Origin: an uncultured Sutterella sp.
GTDB taxonomy: Bacteria; Pseudomonadota; Gammaproteobacteria; Burkholderiales; Burkholderiaceae_F
Direction: 5' to 3'
Assembly: GCA_905194315.1 (NCBI GenBank)
Contig: CAJJRX010000026.1
Span: 1-30,069 of the forward strand
DNA: 30,069 nt
Shown: positions 7,905 to 14,305 of the stretch, one piece after another
Position numbering within the stretch: the stretch's first letter is position 1
How the letters are laid out: each line of letters begins with the position of its first letter
Notes under the pieces: model-generated
Seen by the model: the letters and a program-made list of their open reading frames with translations, nothing else
Database searches by the model: none
What the model was told of the DNA's origin: nothing
Position numbers and translations under genes: made by a program

Positions 7905-7937
7905 TAACGTCTCTGTGATCTCACACTAAGTCTGAGC

Positions 7938-7977
7938 GCGCCCGACAGTCGTTCAAGAGTGTCGGGCGCATTTTTTT
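7938..7977 (+). terminator. Terminator after pnp
   Basis: GCGCCCGACA (7938-7947) and TGTCGGGCGC (7960-7969) form a perfect 10-bp stem, followed by A and seven T. Confidence 0.92.
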
Positions 7978-7997
7978 GCCGGATTTCCGGCCTCACT

Positions 7998-8026
7998 TTG
8001 AATGTGGCGGCGAAAACCGCTAAAAT
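7998..8026 (+). promoter_or_regulatory. Promoter of tpiA-secG
   Basis: TTGAAT (7998-8003), exactly 17 bases, TAAAAT (8021-8026). The leader would be about 65 bases and the tpiA GTG lies at 8100. Confidence 0.75.
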
Positions 8027-8099
8027 CCCACATAGTTTGTCGTATTGCTGCCGGAGAGGCTCTTCCCCCGGCATGAGCATCACTTATCAGGAGAATGAC

Positions 8100-8843
8100 G
8101 TGCGTAGATCCCTTGTTGCTGCCAACTGGAAAATGAACGGTTCCCTGAGCGCGAATAAGGCATGGGTTGACCGTGTCCTTCCCGGGCTGCCGGCCGGCGG
8201 TGTCAGCACGCTTCTGTGCGCGCCCTACGTCTACCTGCCCTCGCTCGCGGAAATGATCCGCGGCTCGACGCTGATGCTTGGGGCACAGAACGTCAGCGCC
8301 GAAGTCAAAGGGGCGTTCACCGGCGAAATTTCTGCCGCTATGCTCTTTGATATTGGCGTGCGTTGGTGTATCATCGGACACTCGGAACGTCGCACGCTCT
8401 ATGGTGAGACAGATGCCGTTGTCGCCCGCAAGGCAGAACGCTGCGCAGAGGCCGGTATCCGTCCGCTGCTGTGTGTGGGGGAAAGCCTCCACGAGCGTGA
8501 GACCGGCAGAACACTGGAAGTGGTGGCAGAGCAGCTTACGGCCGTGATTGATGCGGTGGGGGTTAAGGCCCTCGGTGCCGTTGCCTATGAACCCGTCTGG
8601 GCCATCGGCACCGGAAAGATCGCCACCCCGCAGCAGGCACAGGACGTGCATGAGGTTCTGCGAGGTATTGTGGCAAAATACGATGCCGCAGTCGGCGAGA
8701 CACTGCCCATTCTCTATGGCGGCAGTGTGAAACCCGACAATGCAGCTTCGCTTTTTGCCGGAAAGGACATTGACGGCGGTTTGCTCGGCGGTGCCGGCCT
8801 GAAAGCGGAAGACTTTCTGGCGGTTGTCCGGGCTAAATGCTAA
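8100..8843 (+). CDS. tpiA: Triosephosphate isomerase
   Basis: The GTG at 8100 has AGGAG (8089-8093) 6 bases upstream and gives 247 residues, the normal length. It interconverts dihydroxyacetone phosphate and glyceraldehyde 3-phosphate in the cytoplasm. Active-site elements are all present: AANWKMN with the catalytic-site Lys (residue 11), GHSERR with the electrophilic His (about 94), AYEPVWAIGTGK with the base Glu and the flexible lid (about 162-173), and LYGGSVKP with the phosphate-binding GGS (about 203-207). The frame is open upstream to the pnp terminator, but that extension covers the promoter and is not coding. secG follows after 39 bases and is probably co-transcribed. Confidence 0.96.
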   Translation: MRRSLVAANWKMNGSLSANKAWVDRVLPGLPAGGVSTLLCAPYVYLPSLAEMIRGSTLMLGAQNVSAEVKGAFTGEISAAMLFDIGVRWCIIGHSERRTLYGETDAVVARKAERCAEAGIRPLLCVGESLHERETGRTLEVVAEQLTAVIDAVGVKALGAVAYEPVWAIGTGKIATPQQAQDVHEVLRGIVAKYDAAVGETLPILYGGSVKPDNAASLFAGKDIDGGLLGGAGLKAEDFLAVVRAKC

Positions 8844-8882
8844 AATTTTTTCGTAACTTATCCTTAATTAGGTTTTTCAGCC

Positions 8883-9251
8883 ATGCATTTTTTACTCAGC
8901 ATTGCGCTTGTTTTGCAGATCATCTCCGCTGTGGTCGTGATCGTTTTGGTTCTGATGCAGCACGGCAAGGGCGCCGATCTGGGTGCCGCTTTTGGCTCTG
9001 GTGCTTCCGGCTCGCTCTTCGGTGCCGCAGGCAGCGCCAACTTCCTCTCCCGTTCGACGGCTATCGCCGCCACGGTGTTCTTTGTTGCCACGATTATGCT
9101 CACGCTCGCTTCGGGCGCCTTCAACAAGACGGCCCGTACGGCGCCCGGTGGTGTGCTCTCCACGGTTGAACAGCCGGCAGCATCCCAAGAACTTGGTACT
9201 AACGGGGCAAATCCTGAAAAGAGTTCCCCCGAAAAAGAAATTCCGCGCTAA
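8883..9251 (+). CDS. secG: Protein-export membrane protein SecG
   Basis: A 122-residue SecG, the small subunit of the SecYEG translocon. Two membrane segments (about 4-24 and 59-78) flank the conserved cytoplasmic loop LMQHGKGADLGAAFGSGASG, which is the family signature, with FGAAGSANFLSRST after it. The C-terminal 40 residues are polar and variable, as usual in betaproteobacteria. The ribosome binding site (TTAGG) is weak, consistent with coupling to tpiA. The order tpiA-secG-tRNA-Leu is the burkholderial one; in relatives it leads into the nuo operon, which is not here. Confidence 0.95.
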   Translation: MHFLLSIALVLQIISAVVVIVLVLMQHGKGADLGAAFGSGASGSLFGAAGSANFLSRSTAIAATVFFVATIMLTLASGAFNKTARTAPGGVLSTVEQPAASQELGTNGANPEKSSPEKEIPR

Positions 9252-9328
9252 AATAGCCCTTCTCTGTAAACGCGCTGACTCTCACAGCACATAAACGTTT
9301 GCAGGGAAGTAAAAAAGTAAAGATTTCT

Positions 9329-9413
9329 GCGGTCGTGGCGAAATTGGTAGACGCACTATCTTGAGGGGGTAGCGGAGCAATCCATATGAGTTCGACTCTC
9401 ATCGACCGCACCA
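9329..9413 (+). tRNA. tRNA-Leu (anticodon GAG)
   Basis: The acceptor arms GCGGTCG (9329-9335) and CGACCGC (9403-9409) pair fully, with discriminator A and an encoded CCA (9411-9413). The D arm contains GGTAGACGC. The anticodon stem CTATC/GGTAG encloses the loop TTGAGGG, giving anticodon GAG (9363-9365) for CUC/CUU codons. The long variable arm is that of a class II leucine tRNA, and the T arm contains GTTCGACTC. It probably shares a transcript with secG or with the next tRNA. Confidence 0.95.
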
Positions 9414-9421
9414 CAAATGAC

Positions 9422-9499
9422 TGGGGTATCGCCAAGTCTGGTTAAGGCACTGGATTCTGAATCCAGCATTCGTAGGTTCGAATCCTACTACCCCTGCCA
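9422..9499 (+). tRNA. tRNA-Gln (anticodon CTG)
   Basis: The anticodon stem CTGGA/TCCAG encloses the loop TTCTGAA, giving anticodon CTG, which reads CAG. The D arm is GCC...GGC, and the T arm is GTAGG-TTCGAAT-CCTAC. The acceptor is TGGGGTA against TACCCCT, so six pairs form and position 1 faces T (U1-U72) where U1-A72 is normal. Discriminator G and an encoded CCA (9497-9499) follow. It starts 8 bases after tRNA-Leu, so the two are probably processed from one transcript. Confidence 0.92.
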
Positions 9500-9507
9500 G
9501 TCACAGA

Positions 9508-9541
9508 AGCGATCAGTTAGTACGCTAACTGGTCGCTTTTT
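9508..9541 (+). terminator. Terminator after the tRNA pair
   Basis: AGCGATCAGTTAG (9508-9520) and CTAACTGGTCGCT (9525-9537) form a 13-bp stem with one G-U pair and a TACG tetraloop, running into TTTTT and a second T-run. Confidence 0.93.
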
Positions 9542-9572
9542 CCTTTTGGCGGTTCTCCTCTTTTCTGAACAT

Positions 9573-9581
9573 TGCTACAAT
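9573..9581 (+). promoter_or_regulatory. Extended -10 element before nikR
   Basis: TGC followed by TACAAT (9576-9581) makes an extended -10 box 33 bases before the nikR ATG. No good -35 box is visible. I see no obvious NikR-type dyad over it. Confidence 0.45.
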
Positions 9582-9614
9582 TGAACGAGTATCTATCTCG
9601 AGGACCGCTCCTCT

Positions 9615-10091
9615 ATGCAACGCTTCACTGTATCACTTGACGACGACCTGGCCACCAAATTTGACGAACTCATCCGGCTCAAGAGCTACCGGAACCGCTC
9701 CAAAGCCATCCGCGACCTGCTCCATGAAATGCTCTCCGAGGACGAGTTCACGATCAATCCCGAGGCGGAATGTGTCGGGGTTGTGAGCTACACCTACAAC
9801 CACCATGAACGTCAGCTCGCGATGCGCCTCACGGAACATCAGCATCATCACAACGGCATGGTCATCTCCACCATGCATGTGCATGTCACGCCCGAGGAGT
9901 GCGCTGAAACCGTTGTGATCCGCGGTCCCTACAACGACGTCAAACAGCTCTCCGAAATGCTTATCGCCGAGCCGGGCATCCGTCACGGCGAAGTGAACCT
10001 CATGCCGGTGGCAGCTGCCACAGGGCACCCCCATGACCATGACCATGACCATGACCATGACCATGATCACCACCACCCGCATGAGCACTGA
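9615..10091 (+). CDS. nikR: Nickel-responsive regulator NikR with His-Asp tail
   Basis: A 158-residue NikR. Residues 1-45 form the ribbon-helix-helix DNA-binding domain (MQRFTVSLDDDLATKFDEL, then SYRNRSKAIRDLL). The ACT-like metal domain carries all four high-affinity nickel ligands at the expected places: His77, His88, His90 and Cys96 (E. coli numbering minus one). NikR represses nickel uptake genes when nickel is bound. Unusually, the C-terminus ends in about 20 residues that are nearly all His and Asp, encoded by a hexanucleotide tandem repeat; typical NikR proteins stop near residue 133-150 without it. No nickel transporter or nickel enzyme gene lies in the window, so its targets are elsewhere. 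AGGA at 9601-9604 is 10 bases before ATG. Confidence 0.95.
   Translation: MQRFTVSLDDDLATKFDELIRLKSYRNRSKAIRDLLHEMLSEDEFTINPEAECVGVVSYTYNHHERQLAMRLTEHQHHHNGMVISTMHVHVTPEECAETVVIRGPYNDVKQLSEMLIAEPGIRHGEVNLMPVAAATGHPHDHDHDHDHDHDHHHPHEH
10032..10067 (+). repeat. Hexanucleotide tandem repeat in nikR
   Basis: Six tandem CATGAC units, the last being CATGAT, encode alternating His-Asp. Because the unit is 6 bases, gain or loss of copies keeps the frame and changes only tail length. Confidence 0.9.
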
Positions 10092-10114
10092 AAGACTTTG
10101 ATCAGTCCGGTCTG

Positions 10115-10146
10115 AAAAAAAGAGAGCCGCCGGGCTCTCTTTTTTT
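10115..10146. terminator. Bidirectional terminator between nikR and the ABC operon
   Basis: AGAGAGCC (10121-10128) and GGCTCTCT (10133-10140) with a GCCG loop, preceded by a run of A and followed by a run of T. It can end both nikR and the convergent operon at 10167-12598. Confidence 0.9.
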
Positions 10147-10166
10147 GCGGGTGCCGGCTCTGCCGG

Positions 10167-11126
10167 TTACTTTTGAAGCGCCATCGGATCAATAAGATCC
10201 CCGACGTTCACCTCATGCGCCATCAGACCGTTCTCAATCAGAAAACGCTGATCTTCGCGCATGCCGCGGATATCATCCTCAGTAAGGAAATCATAAAAGC
10301 GCGAGCCCTCGTAGAGCGCCTCGGCCTCCTCGCGGCTGATCCCCTGCACGCGCATGGCAATTTCAAGCGCCTCATCCTTATGCGTGCCGATCCAGGCAAG
10401 CGTCTCACGCTGCACGGCAACAATACGCGCCACCGCCTCCGGATAGGCCTTCATAAAGGGGCTACGAGCCACCATCACCAGATTGGGACGGATATGGCCG
10501 CGAGCCTCGGCAATCACCTCACAGCCCGCAGTGCGCGCTTTGGTGATGAGATTGGCGGCGAGCAGCGCCGCATCAGCGTTGCCCGAGAGCAGCGCAGAGA
10601 GTGCACTGGCCGGATCCATGCTTACCAGACGAACATCCGAGGGGGCGAGACCGGCATCCCTGAGGGCGGCAACGAGCAGCTGATGCAGCACAGTGCCTTT
10701 GGGGCCGGCAATCGTGCGCCCCTTGAGATCCTTCACCGAGAAGTGCTCGCCCGCCTTGCCCACCACGGCAAAAATGCCGTCAGGATGCGAGACGCCGTTA
10801 ATCACCTTGAGCGGCACGCCGTTGCTCGCACCGAGCAGCAGACTGGCCGTGTTCATCACCGAGGAGACGTCAAGGTTGCCGGCGGCAAGCCCCTGCGCCT
10901 GCTGCGCACCGGAGGTGATGTTGCGCCACTCGATCCGGGTGCCCTCCTTTTCAAAGGCCGCCTCAAGCAGACCGCGTTCCTTCATTACCATGTTCTGCAG
11001 ATTGAACGGGCTCTTGACGTAGGTGATGTTGATGCGCTCAGGCATCTGCGCCGCGGCAGAGCCCGCTGTGCACAGTAAAACAAATCCCAGCAGCGCGGCT
11101 GCATATTTCTTCAGACGGTTAAGCAT
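10167..11126 (-). CDS. ABC transporter binding protein, nitrate/sulfonate/taurine type
   Basis: A 319-residue periplasmic protein with a clear signal peptide (residues 1-26: LNRLKKY, hydrophobic core, AGSAAAQ). The mature part has the SsuA/NMT1-type fold, with INITYVKSPFNLQNMVMKERGLLE, then VSSVMNTASLLLGASNGVPLKVING, and DLKGRTIAGPKGTVLHQLLVAALRDAGL. Family members bind alkanesulfonates, taurine, nitrate, bicarbonate or the thiamin pyrimidine precursor; the ligand is not readable here. It is the last gene of a three-gene operon, starting only 3 bases after the ATPase stop. No sulfonate monooxygenase (ssuD) or taurine dioxygenase (tauD) is nearby, so the ssu and tau names are withheld. Confidence 0.85.
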   Translation of the reverse strand: MLNRLKKYAAALLGFVLLCTAGSAAAQMPERINITYVKSPFNLQNMVMKERGLLEAAFEKEGTRIEWRNITSGAQQAQGLAAGNLDVSSVMNTASLLLGASNGVPLKVINGVSHPDGIFAVVGKAGEHFSVKDLKGRTIAGPKGTVLHQLLVAALRDAGLAPSDVRLVSMDPASALSALLSGNADAALLAANLITKARTAGCEVIAEARGHIRPNLVMVARSPFMKAYPEAVARIVAVQRETLAWIGTHKDEALEIAMRVQGISREEAEALYEGSRFYDFLTEDDIRGMREDQRFLIENGLMAHEVNVGDLIDPMALQK

Positions 11127-11129
11127 TCT

Positions 11130-11846
11130 TCAGTCCAGTGTCAGTAATCGTGATAAAACCTGTTTTTCAAAGGGGCCTGTCATGGCCGGATCAGTCCGCT
11201 CGCCCGCGGACAGACTGATGTGAAACGGTGCCGTGACGCGGCCGTTTTCCAGAATATAAAGCCGGTCTGCCAACTCTACACCCTCACGCACGTCATGTGT
11301 GACAAGGAGTGTGGTCATGGCACCCGAACGCAGAAGGGGCAGCACCTCACGGATGAACTCCGTGCGGGTGAGTGCATCGAGCCCGGCAAAGGGTTCGTCG
11401 AGCAGAAGCAGCGCCGGTTTGCGGGCAAGCGTTCTTGCCAGGGCTACGCGATGCGCCTGTCCGCCCGAGAGCGTGAGCACACTGTCGCCGGCACGCTCTT
11501 CTAGTCCGACGCTTCTGAGCGCCTCAAGTGCGCGGGCACGACGCTCCCCGGGGGCGAGCCCGAGCAGGCTGAGTTCAACATTGCCGAGCACCGTCTTCCA
11601 GGCGAGCAGTCTGGGCTCCTGAAAGACCACGCCGATATTCTCACGGGCAGTCCTCACTTCCACCCGGCCGCTGTCGGGTTTGATGAGACCGGCGACGATT
11701 TTCAGCAGTGTGCTCTTACCCGAGCCCGAGCGCCCCATCAGAACGCTCACCTCGCCGGCGGCAAGGGTAAGGTCGAGCGCTCTGAGCGGCTCAATCCGCT
11801 TCTGTGCGCTGCTGAACGCTTTTGAGACCCCTTCTAGCGTAACCAT
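11130..11846 (-). CDS. ABC transporter ATP-binding protein, SsuB/TauB type
   Basis: A 238-residue ATPase that energises the importer from the cytoplasmic face. The ATG at 11846 has AGGAGG 5 bases upstream and overlaps the end of the permease gene by 13 bases, indicating translational coupling. It has Walker A GRSGSGKST (about 38-46), a Q-loop in VVFQEPRLLAW, signature LSGGQAHRVALARTLA, Walker B ALLLLDEPFAGLD, and the switch His in LLVTHDVREGVELADR. The signature is LSGGQ followed by AHR where QRV or MQR is usual, a small deviation. FQEPRLLAW is typical of the nitrate/sulfonate/taurine branch. Confidence 0.92.
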   Translation of the reverse strand: MVTLEGVSKAFSSAQKRIEPLRALDLTLAAGEVSVLMGRSGSGKSTLLKIVAGLIKPDSGRVEVRTARENIGVVFQEPRLLAWKTVLGNVELSLLGLAPGERRARALEALRSVGLEERAGDSVLTLSGGQAHRVALARTLARKPALLLLDEPFAGLDALTRTEFIREVLPLLRSGAMTTLLVTHDVREGVELADRLYILENGRVTAPFHISLSAGERTDPAMTGPFEKQVLSRLLTLD

Positions 11847-12598
11847 GCCCGCCTCCTGAACAGAACGCGCACAAGCGCTGTGAGGAGCCACTGTGAGCCC
11901 ACGCCGAGCAGCGCAATCGTGAAGATGCCCACCAGCACAGTGTCGGTATGCATAAACACTGCCGCATCCCCGATCAGATACCCGAGCCCGGAGGCTGCCG
12001 CAATGAGTTCGGCGGCAACAAGCGCACGCCAGGCGTAGCCGTACCCGATAGAGAGCCCCGTGCGCAGCGCAGGCACCACACCGGGCAGCAGAATATGCCG
12101 CCAGTACTGACCGGCAGTGAGCGAAAAGGCATGGCGCAGTTCGGCATACTCCGCCTCGAGCGCCGCAAAGCCGGCACGTACGGTAAGAAAAACGGGAAAA
12201 AATGTCGCGAGCACGACAATAGCCACCTTGGAGGCCTCATCGATACCAAGCCAGAGAATGAGAAGCGGCACGAGCGAGAGCGGCGGGATGACACGCAGCG
12301 CGCCGAGAAAAAGGCTCAGAGCGGCCTCAAGCCCTTTTGAGGCGTGCGTGAGCACGGCCAGACAGAGGGCAAGCGTGGCTGAAAGGGCAAACCCCAGAAG
12401 CACACGACCCAGACTCACTGCCGCATGCCGGGCAAGCTCGCCGCTTTGTGCGAGCTCAAGTGCCCGTGCGAGCACTGTCTCGGGCTGCGGAAGCAGCAGC
12501 GCGGGCACCCAGCCCCGGTGGGTTGCAGTCCACCAGAGTGCGAGGGCGGCAAGCGGCAGCCAGGCGCGGGATAAAAGCGGCAGGAGTCGTAATTGCAT
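11834..12598 (-). CDS. ABC transporter permease, SsuC/TauC type
   Basis: A 254-residue inner-membrane permease from ATG 12598. A longer frame reaches a TTG at 12679, but that codon lies in the -35 box of the likely promoter, so the shorter start is chosen even though its ribosome binding site is weak. About six hydrophobic segments are visible; the EAA loop is near YAELRHAFSLTAGQYWRHILLP. LRVIPPLSLVPLLILWLGID and FPVFLTVRAGF match the family. It heads the operon permease-ATPase-binding protein, the reverse of the usual ssu order where the binding protein comes first. Confidence 0.9.
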   Translation of the reverse strand: MQLRLLPLLSRAWLPLAALALWWTATHRGWVPALLLPQPETVLARALELAQSGELARHAAVSLGRVLLGFALSATLALCLAVLTHASKGLEAALSLFLGALRVIPPLSLVPLLILWLGIDEASKVAIVVLATFFPVFLTVRAGFAALEAEYAELRHAFSLTAGQYWRHILLPGVVPALRTGLSIGYGYAWRALVAAELIAAASGLGYLIGDAAVFMHTDTVLVGIFTIALLGVGSQWLLTALVRVLFRRRAWLR

Positions 12599-12621
12599 GA
12601 GTGAAACCGGAACGTGGAGCA

Positions 12622-12638
12622 GCGCCGCGAGGCGGCGC
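12622..12638 (-). promoter_or_regulatory. Hairpin in the ABC operon leader
   Basis: GCGCCGC (12622-12628) and GCGGCGC (12632-12638) form a 7-bp GC stem with a 3-base loop in the short untranslated leader, between the promoter and the ATG at 12598. It could stabilise the transcript or limit translation; no factor is indicated. Confidence 0.4.
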
Positions 12639-12650
12639 GACTGCAACACT

Positions 12651-12679
12651 ATAGTACTTTCCGGCCGCTCAGGCGACAA
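12651..12679 (-). promoter_or_regulatory. Promoter of the ABC operon, inside the antiporter 3' end
   Basis: On the minus strand TTGTCG (12679-12674), a 17-base spacer, and TACTAT (12656-12651). The -35 box overlaps the last codons of the upstream antiporter gene, whose stop is at 12669. No terminator separates the two genes, so read-through is also possible. Confidence 0.55.
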
Positions 12680-14084
12680 AAATAAGGTCCATGACCATAA
12701 AAACCGGCACCAGGATGAGCGTTGACCAGATCATGTAGCCGAAAAAGCTCGGCATGCTGATCTGCCGCTCTTTGCAGATGGAGACGACCATAAAGTTCGG
12801 CGCATTGCCGATATAAGTCCACGCCCCCATAAACACGGATCCGAGCGAGATGGCCATGAGCGTTTTCGCATCAGCACCCATCAGCACGGCCGGATCGCCG
12901 CCGGCAAGATTAAAGAAGGCAAGATAGGTCGGAGCATTGTCGAGGAACCCGGAGAGCACACCGGTGAGCCAGAAAAAGACCGTGTTGTTGAACGTGCCGT
13001 CGGCATAGGTGACGAGGGCAACAAGCGGCGCAAAAGCCCCTTCACTGCCTGCACGAAGCATCTCAAGCACCGGCACGATGCAGATAAAGATGCCGAAAAA
13101 GAGTTTGGCAACCTCCTGAATCGGCTCCCAGGTGAAGCGGTTGGCCGCACGGGTCTCGCGGGTGGTCAGCAGCAGCGAAAGCACTGCCGCGGCAATGAAA
13201 ATCGCATCGCGCACCAGACCTTCCAGCGAGAAATGCGCACTTGCAAAATGCAGCGTCACGCCCGAGCGCCAGAAACCGGCAAGCAGCACGGCACCGACAA
13301 TCATGGCCAGAAAAAGCACGTTGATGCCGCCATCGATGCCAAAACGCGCTGTCTCGTCGGGCGCTCTGAAACCATCGGCAACATCCCGGCGGTAGGACAC
13401 CGTATCAAAAACATAGTAAATGCCAAGCAGCACCAGCGTAGTCATCAGCCAGGGGGCAAAGAGGTGCGACGTGGTCCAGAAGAAATCCACGCCGCGCAGG
13501 AATCCAAGAAAGAGCGGCGGGTCACCGAGCGGCGTGAGAGAGCCGCCCACGTTGGCAACCAGAAAAATAAAGAAGATAAAGGTGTGCACCTTGCGCTTTC
13601 GCTGCTCGTTGGCGCCGATGAGCGGACGGATGAGCAGCATGGCCGCACCCGTGGTGCCCATGAAATTCGCGAGCACCGCACCGAGCGCGAGAAAGGCTGT
13701 GTTGACAACCGGGCGGCCGACAAAACTGCCCCTCACATGGATACCGCCCGCCACGATAAAGAGCGCACCGACAAAAATCAGAAACGGCAGATAGTCGGTG
13801 AGAAGAATATGCGCAATCGAGTCAAAAGCCACCTGAGAGCCGTGCACGAGCCAGAGCGGAACTGCGCAGGCGAGCGCCCAGAAAACAGCAATCTTGCCGA
13901 AGTGGCTGTGCCAGAAATGTGAAGCGAGCAGCGGAAAAAGCGCAATCGAAAGCAGAATGCCGGCAAAAGGCAGTGCCCACATCAGTCCGAGTGTGGCACC
14001 GTCAAGCCCGGAGGCGGCAAAAGCGGCACTTGAGGTAAACAGAGCGCAGAGCACTACGGCACGGCGAATACAATGCACAGGCAT
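12669..14084 (-). CDS. NhaD-type sodium:proton antiporter, copy 1
   Basis: A 471-residue inner-membrane protein of the ion transporter superfamily (NhaD/ArsB/CitM fold). A signal-like first segment (1-23) is followed by about 11-12 hydrophobic helices. Family blocks include ALFPLLASHFWHSHFGKIAVFW, GSFVGRPVVNTAFLALGAVLANFMGTTGAAMLLIRPL (split by short breaks in the family logo), ANVGGSLTPLGDPPLFLGFL with the conserved TPLGDPP hairpin, and LDNAPTYLAFFNLAGGDP. NhaD proteins exchange cytoplasmic Na+ or Li+ for protons. AAGGAG lies 9 bases before ATG 14084. It aligns without gaps to the gene just upstream (14306-15721) and looks like a tandem duplicate. Dicarboxylate or citrate transport is a less likely alternative. 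Confidence 0.85.
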   Translation of the reverse strand: MPVHCIRRAVVLCALFTSSAAFAASGLDGATLGLMWALPFAGILLSIALFPLLASHFWHSHFGKIAVFWALACAVPLWLVHGSQVAFDSIAHILLTDYLPFLIFVGALFIVAGGIHVRGSFVGRPVVNTAFLALGAVLANFMGTTGAAMLLIRPLIGANEQRKRKVHTFIFFIFLVANVGGSLTPLGDPPLFLGFLRGVDFFWTTSHLFAPWLMTTLVLLGIYYVFDTVSYRRDVADGFRAPDETARFGIDGGINVLFLAMIVGAVLLAGFWRSGVTLHFASAHFSLEGLVRDAIFIAAAVLSLLLTTRETRAANRFTWEPIQEVAKLFFGIFICIVPVLEMLRAGSEGAFAPLVALVTYADGTFNNTVFFWLTGVLSGFLDNAPTYLAFFNLAGGDPAVLMGADAKTLMAISLGSVFMGAWTYIGNAPNFMVVSICKERQISMPSFFGYMIWSTLILVPVFMVMDLIFVA

Positions 14085-14243
14085 GTTGTTCGTCTCCTTT
14101 GTTCAGTTGCAGTGTTACCCGGCCGGCAGAACTTTTTCCCGGCGGAATATATTGAGTTTACCTGAAAATAAAGTCTTATTTATCAGGAATCAGCATTATT
14201 GTTTGACGGAATTTTCGCGCCACGGGAAAACTGTACCAGCCAT

Positions 14244-14280
14244 AAAAACGCTGCAGGCCGTTCAGCACGGTCCTGCAGCG
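14244..14280 (-). terminator. Terminator after antiporter copy 2
   Basis: CGCTGCAGG (14249-14257) and CCTGCAGCG (14272-14280) are perfect 9-bp arms; read on the minus strand the stem is followed by TTTTT. It separates the two antiporter genes, so copy 1 needs its own promoter in 14085-14243, where I find only an AT-rich segment without a convincing box pair. Confidence 0.85.
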
Positions 14281-14305
14281 CAGTCAGGTAAAGAAAACGT
14301 CTCTA

